Source of the DNA: Terfezia claveryi
Lineage: Eukaryota > Ascomycota > Pezizomycetes > Pezizales > Pezizaceae
Length of the DNA stretch: 64,000 nt
Assembly: GCA_015179025.1 (NCBI GenBank)
Contig: WHUX01000142.1
Span: forward strand, 1 to 64,000
Direction of reading: 5' to 3'
How positions within the stretch are numbered: the first letter of the stretch is position 1; every line of letters starts with the position of its first letter. The position numbers and the translations under genes are program-made. The notes beneath the pieces were generated by a model. That model was not told the origin of the DNA. It was given only the letters and a program-made list of their open reading frames with translations, and did no database searches. Shown here piece after piece: positions 1 to 10,186 of the stretch.

Positions 1-1122
1 TTGTAGCTTTAGCGGAATACCCTCCGTGTCAATTGTTTCCTTGTACATCTCAAACATCTCACTCATCTCCCGTAACGAAAATGGCTGCATCACGAGAAAA
101 GTTGCCTTGTTGAAAGGAGAGGTGAAAGGGACCGACTCTTCGGTGACGACGTCAAGTGACTTGTACGTCCCCGCGCCGATAAAAGAGAGGCTTTCGGAGC
201 TGGCAACAACTCGTAGGAATTCTTTCGCAACCGACAGGAATTCACCAGAACCGAAGATTGATTGAAACTCGTCCAACAAAAGGCAGTAGTGAACACTGGA
301 GCTTCCCTCATCCAGCTTTTGTATATGCTGAAGCAGCCCTATTTCATCGCTCGCTTTATTTATGATCGCCATCGACATCCTTTTGTAGAAAATCTTGCGT
401 ATATCATTACTGTCGATTTGGATTGTGGATAGGTCGATAAACACAGCCTTGACTCTACGATCCCCCTTAAGCACACCTCTTAACGACCACAAGAGCGTCG
501 TCTTGCCGGACTGGTAAGGCCCATGAATGATTATTGATTTGCGATTTTTAACGTTCGAGCGCACGATGCCAAAGATGTCTCGTTGATGAACAGGATACAT
601 CTAATCAATGTCGGATGTTAGAGGCCCAACGGTTGCAATCATTTTGCAGTTGGCCTCGGACTCAACGTCTTCGAATTCATCTCGACTGTGCTTCGAACTA
701 TTCCTAGGAGCTTAAACGATGACAGTTAGCAAATGCATGCTTGAAGGAATGGGGGGGTACTTACCAATCACTCTGACATCGATTGGATTATTTTTGTGTA
801 TGGTGAAGTCCGAGCAAAATCTCTGGAAATGGAAAACCCCATCGTCATTTTCATATTCTATCAACGTCTCCAAATCCACTCCTTCCATGGACTCAGGAAC
901 CTTGATAGCAAAGAGCTTCAAGGAACTCGCTGCAAGTTTTTCCTTCTCGGCAATCTCCGATTTCAACTCGGCCAGATACATGCCCTTAAACCTCACCAGG
1001 ATCATTGGGGAGTAATCGAAGATACGATACCAGATAACTAAACCCATAAATTAGTACATTATTCATCATGTCGCGCAAGTTAATGATATGCATGAAGAAA
1101 CTTTTTCCTTACCTGTAGACAT
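1..1122 (-). CDS. Crinkler-like protein: ubiquitin-like header plus P-loop NTPase (3' part beyond window; one in-frame TAG)
   Basis: I model three exons on the minus strand: 1122-1113 (ATG plus seven bases), 1037-765 and 710 to the window edge. The introns are 1112-1038 (GT..TAG) and 764-711 (GTAAGT..AAG). Exon 2 encodes a ubiquitin-fold header like that of Crinkler (CRN) proteins, with the pattern F-K-G-M-Y-L-A-E-L-K-S-E-I followed by K-L-A-A-S-S-L-K-L-F. Exon 3 carries a Walker A motif GPYQSGKTTLL (about 527-495) and a Walker B-like LLLDEF (about 285-268), typical of the AAA/STAND-like NTPase of CRN effectors. In this family the NTPase usually precedes a C-terminal nuclease or kinase domain, which would lie outside the window. 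A TAG (603-601) interrupts the frame just before the NTPase: either a nonsense mutation or the end of a non-canonical 66-nt intron. The family call is fairly secure; the exon 3 acceptor is less so. The role (effector, or inter-fungal or self conflict) is inferred. Confidence 0.68.
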
Positions 1123-3010
1123 CGGTGAGGACTTAAGGGCGAAGGTGAGTGCACGGCTAGAGGAGCGGGGTGAACGAAACAGCGACGATGCAGAAGAAAG
1201 GGCTATCTCGATAGAATAGAATAGACGGGAAGAGCAGCGTAGAGGAAGGGTAGCGGAAGGGTATTCGCATACGAAATTACCGACGAGAGTACGTTCGTAG
1301 ATGAGTAGGTAGGCGACAGGAAGGGATGATCTTTAGACTATGAGCGGGAGGGTTTGTTTACGAGAGTCTGGTTGGCACGACGACCAGAGACAGGTCCATT
1401 CGGACTCTATCCGTAATCATAAGACAACTGCTGGTGGCATGAGTAAAACCAACGTGGGAAATAAAACTTTAAAAAAGAAAATGCCCAAAATAAATCCACT
1501 CCCATTGTTATTTTTCTCTTCATCTATGTCACAAGCCAACATCTAAGGACTTCTAGTACCTGGAACACGGCCCCGGAACTTTGGCCAAAGAGATTAATTA
1601 TCTCTAAGGACTTTAATTTTGTAAGGGAGGCCTATTTTCATTTGTTAAGCTCTAATAATTTCTCTTAGCTTGAAGTTAAATTTATATTAATTTTTTTAGA
1701 AGTTATTTTAACTTTTATATATTACCTCATGCTTTTACCAAATAATATTACTATTTAATATCATGTCATGATGTTGTTTTATAATATTATTCTATAATGT
1801 CACTATATAATGTTATTCTCTAATAATATTATAACTATATTATAAAATCTTAGTTGGGGTAGGAGGGAGGTGTAGTCGGGCAGATAGTTGGTTGATTCTT
1901 GAAGCGTGCTGGTGAGAGCGATGGATGATGATGGACGGAGCCAAACAAAAAGCAAACAAATCAACACGTTTGTTATGGTTATTTGCCGGCGAGATGTCAG
2001 GATGAAAGCTTGAGCAGAGAGCTGTCGGGGACTGCTCCAGGTACTCGTGAGGATTAGTCTGCTTGCATCCCTCTCGGAGAGACGTGAGGATAACTCTGGC
2101 TGTTGGCGCAAGCTGCTGTCGAAGCTCGCATCGACGGGGGTATATGATCAATGATGTGCAACAAGAGAAAGAAAATAATAAAAACATTTAACCTTTTCCC
2201 AAGTCACATATTTGTTTCCCTTCTTCCCTGCGGACCTGATAACAGTCGGAGGTTTGTACGCGGATCCATAAGCCAAAATAAAAATAATAAGTCCGCAGAT
2301 ACAACAAGAGAAAAGAAATAACAAAAACATTCAACTTTTTCCCAAGCCCCCCTCATTACCTCCATTATCAGCATCTGCGTGACTCCTCATTACTACCACA
2401 CCAGTCTCCCCCTATGTCAAAACTTTCCTTCTCTTTGCTGCCCTTGTCTCCTGTGTTATGTCTTCCATATTTATTTCTTCATAGATACCTTTATTGAATA
2501 AGATTGCTTGTGTTAGATGGCATGTAAGCTGTTTCCACAGTGGGCAGTATGGGGTATGGAGGGTATAAAGGGCGGGAGGTGGTAAGCGGCGGAGGTGAAC
2601 CGGGTTGTGAGGAGGAGGTGAACTGGGTTGTGAGGCGGAGGTGAACCCTCGATATGAGGCTAGTTGGACCCTCAATACGACGCTGTTTGTGTGCTGGTAT
2701 TGGGGGGTATGGTTGGACGCTGTATAAGACGCTCCTACGCAGTATAATTAGCGGTAACCCTAAGGTCTGAGCTACTTGCTTGAGCACGAGATTAGCGCTA
2801 GGTAATGCTTTACACATTCAAACCTTGTATCCGAGCAGTCACATCACGCTGATAAAAACTTTATTCTTAAAGCTAAGTATGATGGCAAGGTGCCGTCTTA
2901 AACAAGCCAGAATGCAAAGACAACAGAAACGATGATCGCAAGAGAGAGCAAGGACGACAAAGAAAGTGGGGTGCGAGGTGAGGTGATCGTGATCAATGAG
3001 CAACGAGTAA
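1123..3010. other. Intergenic region, AT-rich tract and repeat debris
   Basis: No convincing gene is visible. Positions 1590-1850 are extremely AT-rich (runs of TAATATTAT type), as left by RIP-like decay or a structural tract. A stretch beginning CAACAAGAGAAA is repeated in direct orientation at about 2159-2208 and 2303-2350. A G-rich unit of about 24 bp (core GGTGAACYGGGTTGTGAGG) is tandemly repeated at 2594-2652. On the minus strand a TATA-like TTTATA (about 2572), an AATAAA (about 2494) and a purine tract AGGGGGAGA (about 2412) would suit an LTR-retrotransposon remnant, but I see no gag-pol. Confidence 0.4.
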
Positions 3011-3130
3011 CATACACTGACATATCAGAAACAGAAGGATACGCGTCTGATACCAGCTACAACTACAACATTACCACACAGACCTCTCTCGCAGGGACCT
3101 TGGCTTGATAAGGTACCCTCGCCATCAAAG

Positions 3131-4345
3131 ATGCGGATCGGAAGTCCACGGGAGACGTACGAGCTCCCAAACTCAGGTAATCCTGCAGTTTTGAGGTACA
3201 ATGAAATCCGGCAAACGATTATCGAATATCTAGATCGTTCCACTCAAGTCTTTGTCGTCACACTTGTTATTGCATCTAGCACCAGACTGCCTACTGTGCA
3301 GGTAGGAATCGGTATTCATGAGAACCAGACAAATGACTTTTTCACTCCACTTCAGCAGTTATGCGACGGGGCTTTCCTTGGCCTTATGACGGGTAGAATC
3401 AAAATCAATCTTTCAGGCACCCCCAGCGATCCTGGCAACGCCAGGTATGAAGAATATGTCAACCCTGGAGTGTCTATCGGGGTGCAAGGAAGAAAGGGGA
3501 CGGCATCATTCGGTTGCTACCCTAAAGATCGCAATAGTGATAAAATCTATGGCATTACATGTGCTCATCCCTTTACAATTTATGGGGAAGATGAAAAAGT
3601 GGTTACTGCACAACAACTACTTGAGATAGTGCCAGCGGGGACAATTGTTACCCAACCCTCGGACGATGACGTGAAATATATTATCAATGAGAAGGAAGAA
3701 TTTGTCAATCAACAGATAGTGAAGATTGGGAAAATGGAAAGTAGCGAATACCCAAAGAGGGAACGATGCAGACTTGAGAAGGAGAGGAAAGCACAACAAG
3801 AGCAAGAGGACTTGCTTATCGAATTGAAAGACGCCAGTAAAGTCTTCGGCACCACGTCCCAATTCTACGAACTTGCCTCGGTTCCTTCACATTCAAACAA
3901 GGGTTACCTATGGGATTATCTTCTGATTGAGGTCGATGATGAACGTAAGGGCGACAACACCATAGATCGATTTCTCTGCAATTCCTACCGCCGACTAGAC
4001 CATGGGCTACCTTGCAAAATGGTTGGTAGAACTTCAGGACGCAAGAAGGGTGAAATAGGGGTGATTAAGAGTGATTTGAAAGGAGTTCCCAGGTTTCCGG
4101 GGGAAGTATTTGCGCTGCATACAGTTAAGGCGGTGGACCATGGAAGGTTTAATGTCCCCGGTGACAGTGGGTGTTTATGCAGGTACGATGGGGAGGAAAA
4201 GCTAAAAACTACCATCTTGGGCATGTTGTTTGCGGAATCAGAGTGTGTGGAGGGAACCCTTCTGGACATCGGTTTCCTCCATGACTTTGGCGGCCTTCTT
4301 GACCGCATCAAAGAGAAATGGGCTCTTGATCTTGAGCTTTGTTGA
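3131..4345 (+). CDS. Trypsin-fold serine protease domain protein (404 aa)
   Basis: This is a single-exon reading frame for a peptidase with the chymotrypsin-like catalytic layout. The histidine lies in GITCAHPF (about residue 142), the acidic residue in WDYLLIEVDD (about 267) and the serine in PGDSGCLC (about 343). All three are present, so the active site looks intact. The first 110 residues are a less conserved N-terminal region with no signal peptide, and a charged Lys/Glu/Gln-rich insert (about 210-240) separates His from Asp. The protein is therefore probably cytoplasmic rather than a secreted digestive enzyme. The frame is open upstream to a stop near 3008 but has no earlier ATG, so 3131 is the best start. 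It lies 2 kb from the divergently transcribed Crinkler-like gene, and its last 38 bp overlap the coding end of the convergent glycosyltransferase. The substrate is unknown. Confidence 0.75.
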   Translation: MRIGSPRETYELPNSGNPAVLRYNEIRQTIIEYLDRSTQVFVVTLVIASSTRLPTVQVGIGIHENQTNDFFTPLQQLCDGAFLGLMTGRIKINLSGTPSDPGNARYEEYVNPGVSIGVQGRKGTASFGCYPKDRNSDKIYGITCAHPFTIYGEDEKVVTAQQLLEIVPAGTIVTQPSDDDVKYIINEKEEFVNQQIVKIGKMESSEYPKRERCRLEKERKAQQEQEDLLIELKDASKVFGTTSQFYELASVPSHSNKGYLWDYLLIEVDDERKGDNTIDRFLCNSYRRLDHGLPCKMVGRTSGRKKGEIGVIKSDLKGVPRFPGEVFALHTVKAVDHGRFNVPGDSGCLCRYDGEEKLKTTILGMLFAESECVEGTLLDIGFLHDFGGLLDRIKEKWALDLELC

Positions 4346-5786
4346 GGTGCGAAGCATGAGGGTGGTGTTTTTTTTCTTTTTTGAGATTAGGCTGCTCCGT
4401 TGGCGATCTCTTCGCCGGCTTTGATGCGATATGAGGTCGTAACTCCTCCGAAGTCCCATGTATATTCACCCACCCTGGACACAGTGCCCGCGCAGCGTCC
4501 CTCCATTCCCCAAACATTTCCGCAAACACCCAGTGCGCTTCTGGTCTCTTGTATCTAACATCCCCTACCGTAAATGACCAGGGTTTCCCCAAAGCAGTGA
4601 AGTGTACTACCTCCGTATCCCACAACAATCCAACTCCCTTATCCTCCCCCCACCTTCCTCTAGCCCCTTTCTGTGCTTGATCTTCTTGTGTGTAATTCGT
4701 CCTCATCATCGGAAAACCATCTTCTGCAGTTGTCCTTTCCCCTACCGCTTTCTCCCACTCCAGCTGCTCATCCAAATGAACTCTTTCATCCGCTTCGTGA
4801 TGATACCAAAACGGTTGGTCGTTGACTTCCCAATGGCTATTAAGCGTGCAATATCTCCCTGGTAAAGTCATAATTTCATTCCCAAAAACCCGCTGCACAA
4901 GATCCATATCATATTCTCCTTCCCGCAATGTCTCCATGGCGTCTTGCATCCTTTTCCATAAACTCTTACTCGGGCGAGCGACCATCAACGTCGTTGTACT
5001 CCCCAATGGAGCTTCGTTCTTGTGATCTCCCCCCCAGTAATTCCTTGGCGCAGCGATCTCTACGGGGGGTAAGTCAAATAAATGATCCAAGTTCCGCAAG
5101 ATTAATTGATCGGAATCCATGATAATCATCCTATCTACCTTTTGTTTTCCAGTTTCGCCCCATGCAGTCCATCGTGGTGCAGTAGCGGTAGTATTCGATA
5201 CATCCCGAACTCCGAGATCGAATGGTACCAGCTTGAGCAGAACATTCTTGTAATGGGCCATTGGATTTTTAAGTTTATTCTGCGGTGGCTCCGCTCGTAT
5301 GATGAAAACCCTTCCTTGGGTAGCGCTTGCCAGCTTGTCGAAAAACTTCGAGAATTCCTGTTCTAGGTCTGTCCCGTAGTCCATGTCGTGTGACAAATAT
5401 ACTCCAATCCTAGCATACTTGGTCTTGATGGTTGGGTGGTTTAGTAAGCGAACAACGTTAACCAGTGCGGAGCAGGAATAATCGTAGTTTGTAGCATAGA
5501 AAATATATGCATTGTGCGGTGCGGGAGATGCCGGAGGAGCAGGTACGAAATGAAAGTCGAGAATACCCTGGGAGCTGAGAAGGTTTTGTGCGTGTTCTGA
5601 TATATTGGCACGGTACACGAACAGCGTTGACAGAGTCGTCAAGATGGCGAAGATGAGTATGAAGAGCAAGAGCCGACCACGGCGGAAGAAGGTGGAGGCG
5701 AGGAAGGTGAAAAGGGTGGATTTGATGCATGCAAATGTGGAACTGAGGGTTGAAGGCCCAGCAGGGGGAGAGAGGTCGAAGATCAT
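4308..5786 (-). CDS. Type II membrane glycosyltransferase, GT8/glycogenin-like (492 aa)
   Basis: The protein begins with a short cytoplasmic segment, then one membrane anchor (about residues 38-58, LLLFILIFAILTTLSTLFVY), then a lumenal GT-A domain. The metal-binding DxD motif is MIIMDSDQLILRNLDHLFDLP without its last residue (DSD at about 224-226). It is followed by the APRNYWGGD and LGSTTTLMVARPS segments typical of GT8 enzymes that move a sugar from a nucleotide-sugar donor in the Golgi. The C-terminal tail is basic and low-complexity, and its coding overlaps the 3' end of the protease gene on the other strand. The frame is open up to 6032, but I chose the ATG at 5786 because the upstream 82 codons include a cluster of short inserted repeats (5852-5919) and look like leader. 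The exact sugar and acceptor cannot be read from sequence. Confidence 0.8.
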   Translation of the reverse strand: MIFDLSPPAGPSTLSSTFACIKSTLFTFLASTFFRRGRLLLFILIFAILTTLSTLFVYRANISEHAQNLLSSQGILDFHFVPAPPASPAPHNAYIFYATNYDYSCSALVNVVRLLNHPTIKTKYARIGVYLSHDMDYGTDLEQEFSKFFDKLASATQGRVFIIRAEPPQNKLKNPMAHYKNVLLKLVPFDLGVRDVSNTTATAPRWTAWGETGKQKVDRMIIMDSDQLILRNLDHLFDLPPVEIAAPRNYWGGDHKNEAPLGSTTTLMVARPSKSLWKRMQDAMETLREGEYDMDLVQRVFGNEIMTLPGRYCTLNSHWEVNDQPFWYHHEADERVHLDEQLEWEKAVGERTTAEDGFPMMRTNYTQEDQAQKGARGRWGEDKGVGLLWDTEVVHFTALGKPWSFTVGDVRYKRPEAHWVFAEMFGEWRDAARALCPGWVNIHGTSEELRPHIASKPAKRSPTEQPNLKKEKKHHPHASHLNKAQDQEPISL

Positions 5787-5851
5787 TTGACCAGTCGTCA
5801 GATACAGCCTATGTGCAAGTGTTCCTAACCGGATATCCACGTGGGGCTTGT

Positions 5852-5919
5852 TGATATTGGTTGGCACGGTGATATCTAGGAAGTCTGGTTGGGGTGATTT
5901 CAACCAGACTAGGGATATC
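5852..5919. repeat. Cluster of two nested short insertions in the leader of the GT8 gene
   Basis: TGATAT (5852-5857) is repeated at 5870-5875 and flanks TGGTTGGCACGG. GATATC (5871-5876) is repeated at 5914-5919 and flanks 37 nt in which AGTCTGGTTG and CAACCAGACT face each other across a 9-nt spacer. These are copies of the dispersed TAGTCTGGTTGGCAC insertion, stacked at one site. Confidence 0.7.
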
Positions 5920-6032
5920 AACGGGTTAATGATCTCAAACGGTGCTAGTTTATAGTGGACTGTATGGGTATAGCGCGAGAGATATGAATAAGGAAAGTTC
6001 AACTCAGAATTGCTTTTGCAGGAATTACGCAC

Positions 6033-6252
6033 GTTAAACTTTCAGCTTGGTAGTCTCCAATCTCAACCCTAGGTTCGAGTGGACAACTGGCAAGGCCACA
6101 AGAGAATCAACAGTGTCACATGAGCATCGCCATTCTCACTGTCTAATCCGCCTAGGTTAGCACCGCAACCGGCCCGGATATCGTTACTTCAAGCGAGCCA
6201 AGAGGCGGACGTTATACACAATACACTAACTAGGGTAAATTAGGTGTCAACC
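6033..6252. other. Short intergenic spacer with one TAGTCTGGTTG-family copy
   Basis: This spacer separates the glycosyltransferase leader from the LINE. A copy reading TGTCAACCAGACTA (6245-6258) runs into the LINE target site. GTAAATTAGG at 6235-6244 recurs at 13397-13406 on the far side of the LINE, so the LINE landed inside an older repeat cluster. Confidence 0.5.
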
Positions 6253-6475
6253 AGACTAGTACCTTTTTTTTTTTTTTTTTTAAAGTCTATACGCCGATTC
6301 GACAGATTGTCATGCGGCGGTCCCGTTTCCTCATCTTAAAAGACTCAGAAATCCCACGGAACAACGGGTTGAAAGAACCTCCACCTCCACGCCCATCACC
6401 GGCCCTCCCCTAACAGAAAGTCTCTGCACTCCCTCCGTCACAGAAATCCTACACCCGACCCTAGAAACTGAGAAA

Positions 6476-9400
6476 TCAGAGATTTAACAAAGTAAAGAAT
6501 CCCTCCACTCTGTCCACTAAATAATCTCCATCCTCCCTCTTCTCTATGCGTTGCCACACCTCCTTGTCATCTGCTTGCTCCCACGAGCTCCACCTTCTTC
6601 CCAGCCATTCTCCTGCTGAGCAGGCCAGAGCGACATGTGAGCCTGTTTCAAGCTGAAGACAATCTGCACAAGTTGGATCTTCGTAGTTGTCCAACGTATA
6701 CCTCCACCACCCCAGCCTACCTTTACCTGTCCGACATTGGGTGTAATTCAGGAGGGCTTTCCTGTTCCATTTAAGAGTCCTCCCTAACCCAGTCCCTTTT
6801 ACCTCCCTTTCCGCCTTCCTTCTTTTTGTCCATGCCTGCCTTAACCCCCCCTCTGTAACCAAAGTATCCCGTGACTCCTTATTTGCCCCCCTTTTGGCCA
6901 TTCTGTCTGCTTTCTCATTTCCGTGGATTCCAACATGCGCTTTCACCCAACCTAGAGTTATGGCATTTGGACCCAAAATCTCTTGTCTCTTCCCAATGTC
7001 TTCCACCACCTGTCTTAGATGTCTCGTCCTGGCTTTTCCTCTTTTTCCCGCAACTTTCACTGCTGCAATGGCTGCCTGTGAATCCGAGAGAATAATAACC
7101 TTCTTATCTCTAGGTCCAAACCTTAGGGCTCCTACCATGCCTCCAATCTCTCTGTCCCATACCATTGCTATCTTTCCCATACCTAAATCCCCTCCTTGTA
7201 CCAAGTCCGGGTTCCACCATCCTCCTCCGACATTGCCATACTCATTCATGCTTCCATCTGTGAAGACTGTTGAATGGTCTACTCCAGCTTCGTAAATCTT
7301 CCTTTGCCATACCCCTTTGTCATCTCTCTCCCCTAGTCCGAAGTTAACCTCTGGAATATTCACCTTCTCACAAGGTCCTCCGAAACTAAGCCTGAATTTT
7401 TTGCCTGCTACCTCCTCCACTCTCCGTAACAGGGTTGTAACGGCTGTTATTATTCCTCCCTCCTCATCCTTGATTAAATCTCCCACCACTGTTGGATCTT
7501 TGAGAATCTTCCCTAACAGCCTGGCCTGTCCTACCTTCATAGCCAAATCCGGACTTTCAACTCCAGCAATCTGGCTAACCAACCTTTTCTCGGAGCCTCT
7601 CGTTGCTCCTGTACATTTTCTGAGGGCTTGGTACTGAAGACTTTCAAACTCTCTTTCCCAGTCCCGCTGACCTCTCTATCCTAATTCCGAGCCCCAGAGA
7701 GCAATCGCTCTTATCATACCCGTATATAAGTTCCTCCAGCTCATTGGGCTAATTCCCCATTGGGAGTTCCCGATCCCGTTGCATCTTCCTAGCATTGACC
7801 TAGCCTTCTGAATTCTTACTTTCCAGTATTCCCGAAAGGTCAAGCTCTCGTCTATGATTATTCCAAGCCACTTTACCATCTTTACGTCCTTATTCTTCTT
7901 CCTTCTTTTCCTTCTCAAGACTAGCTCTTCGTGCTTTGACCTTTCAAGGGGGAGATTGTGTGATGCCGCCACCCTGTTAATGATGAGGTCCACGTAGTAG
8001 AGGAGTTGAACCATATCAACCACTTTTGCCCTCGCTTCATCCCAGATACATAGTCCTGCCTGAATATCATCCACGTATGAGGGTAACTCGACCTCCGCTT
8101 CTGTAAACTCCCTAATCTCTTTTTCCATTTCTTCTAAGATCGGTGCCATCCAAATGAGGAAAATTACTGGTGAGAGTGGTGAACTTTATAGGACTCCTAA
8201 GTTGGTCCTGCCTATTCCTCTTACCTTACCATCCCATTCAATCTCAAATTCCCTAGTCCTAAAAAATTCCCGAACATAAGGGATCCACTTTTTGCCTTCC
8301 TCTGATTTTCCCAGTTGCCTTATTACATCCTCTTCCCTTGCATTCTGAAAGCCTCCTTGCACATCCCAAAATCCCCACCCAACTGCGCCTCTGCTAGCCA
8401 TGCATCTTTGAGCTCTAGTGATGACTCGAAGGGCCGCCTCGATTACGCTTCTTCCCTTGACTGATCCAAACTGGTGTCTGTGGAATAAGCCTGCCCCTTG
8501 TAATCTATCTGCAACGACCTTCTCTCCCAGCTTGCCAATGCAATTTATTAAATTGATTGGTCTCCAACCTTTTGTTGTATTATGATCCTTTCCCGGCTTT
8601 GGAATCATAACCACTTTGCTATCCTGCCATTCCTTAGGGGCTTTCCCTGCCTTGATATTCTCTACCACTTCTTTGATTAACGCTTTCCCAAGGGGGGTTT
8701 TCATGACTGCCTTGATAAACCTATAGCTAATACCGTCCGGACCAGGTACTGAAGCATTGCTTGTTTTGGCGAGAGCTTCTCTGACCCACCCCTCAACCTC
8801 ATCTGATACTTCCCTTCCCAGCTGACCTCTGAACTCTACTCCGTCCCTTTCCCTTTCTATTCCTACTTGACGACCAGATTCCTCCCATCCGAAGTGGTCT
8901 CTTACTAGTCCTTTGACCTTGTCCTCGTCATAGTCTAACTCTAGTCCCCCCCTATCTTTAAGCTTGCCCATCGACCCTTTAAGCCTCCATGGATCCTTCG
9001 CCCATTTAGTCACTTCCCAAGGATCCTTCTCCCTGTTTTCCTCACAAAACTTCTGCCAGCAGGCCTGTTTCTTCTCTTTTACCATCCTTCTCATCTTGAC
9101 CTGTTCTGCTTTCCATCTCTTGACTCTAACCTCTTGTGACAGTCCGTCCTCCCTGTCTTTCCTGCTCTTTCTGGTTTTCTTGAGCTGGGCTAAGAGTTCC
9201 TCATCCCACCACAGCTTACTCTTCCCCGAAATCCTAAGCTCTTTACCCACTAATTCTCTGAGTGACAAGAGCTTTTCGTAAGCCGTCTGTCCCTTTAAGC
9301 CTTCATACCACTCCACCTTCGCACTCTCAGAGGAGTCCAGAACTATTTGTACCAGGCTATCCAGCTTATCCCAGTCTACTGCCTTTCTCCTTTGCTCCTC

Positions 9401-10186
9401 CGTCCTAACTGTCCACTCAAAGTCTTGCCATACCACCCAGTGATCTGACGTTAGTTTCACCTGACTCGTTGTAGGGATTACCGAATCCCTGACGAAAGCT
9501 AAGTCAATCCTGCTCTGTTCTAAGTCCCCGTTCCTTACTCTTTCCCATGTTGCCCCGTTTCCTCCTGCCAATTCCAATCCATTATCCTCCATGAGTTCTG
9601 CTAGAACCGTCCCTAGCATGTCTCTATTTCCCCCTAAACTCCAAGTCTCATGGTGAGCGTTCCAGTCCCCAATAAGGCATCCTTTTCCTAACCCAATTGC
9701 TCTTAACGCCCTATTGAAGAACCTTTCCGTTTTTTCCCTATTTGTACCTCCTTTTCTATATACTCCCCCTATTTTACCCCCTCCTACTTCCACGACTACC
9801 AGCTGATCTTCATCTTTGATAATCTCCGCTTCTACTTCCCTTCTCCAGTAAACCATAACCCTTTTCCCTTTTCAGACCGAGGAGCCCAGTTTGTATGCTG
9901 AGTGCATTTATGTTCCAATTCCGTCTGGGTTAACCCAAGCTTCTCCAACAAAAACGATATCTACCTTCATTCCCTTTGCCCATTCCAGCAGAACGTATGT
10001 ATTTTGATGGGACCCACATACGTTCTGGTATGCTATTCTGAGCTTACCAGATATTAACATCTTTCCCCTTGCCTTTAGTCTCGTTCTCATCATCTGGGAA
10101 CCAATCGCTATCTCCTTGCTTATATGCTCTCTCCACAGCCCCGTTCTATGACTCATCCTCCTCATCATCCTCTTCCAAATCATCAA
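6476..10186 (-). pseudogene. LINE ORF2: endonuclease, reverse transcriptase and RNase H, four in-frame stops
   Basis: One frame of 1237 codons is interrupted by TAA at 9910-9908, TGA at 9874-9872, TAA at 8188-8186 and TAG at 7678-7676. The N-terminus carries the start of an APE-type endonuclease (LRIAYQNVCGS, then VDIVFVGEAW), continuing with LIGDWNAHH near 9680. The reverse transcriptase shows GWRPINLINCIGKLGEKVVA, HQFGSVKGRS and the catalytic YVDD (about 8075). RNase H shows FTDGS, LSDSQAA and WVKAHVGIHGNEKAD with its catalytic acids. The end has a Cys/His zinc-binding module. The context of each stop allows CAA/CAG/CGA-to-stop or TGG-to-TAG transitions, as expected of RIP. ORF2 overlaps ORF1 by about 40 bp in another frame, suggesting re-initiation or frameshifting in the live element. 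Confidence 0.92.

Noticed and set aside
2144..2860. LTR retrotransposon
   Set aside because: Purine tract, TATA and AATAAA are suggestive, but no paired LTR ends, primer-binding site or gag-pol could be found; kept only as a possibility in the region note.
5787..6032. Upstream extension of the GT8 protein (82 extra residues)
   Set aside because: Open by chance: it contains stacked short insertions and has no conserved sequence before the ATG at 5786.
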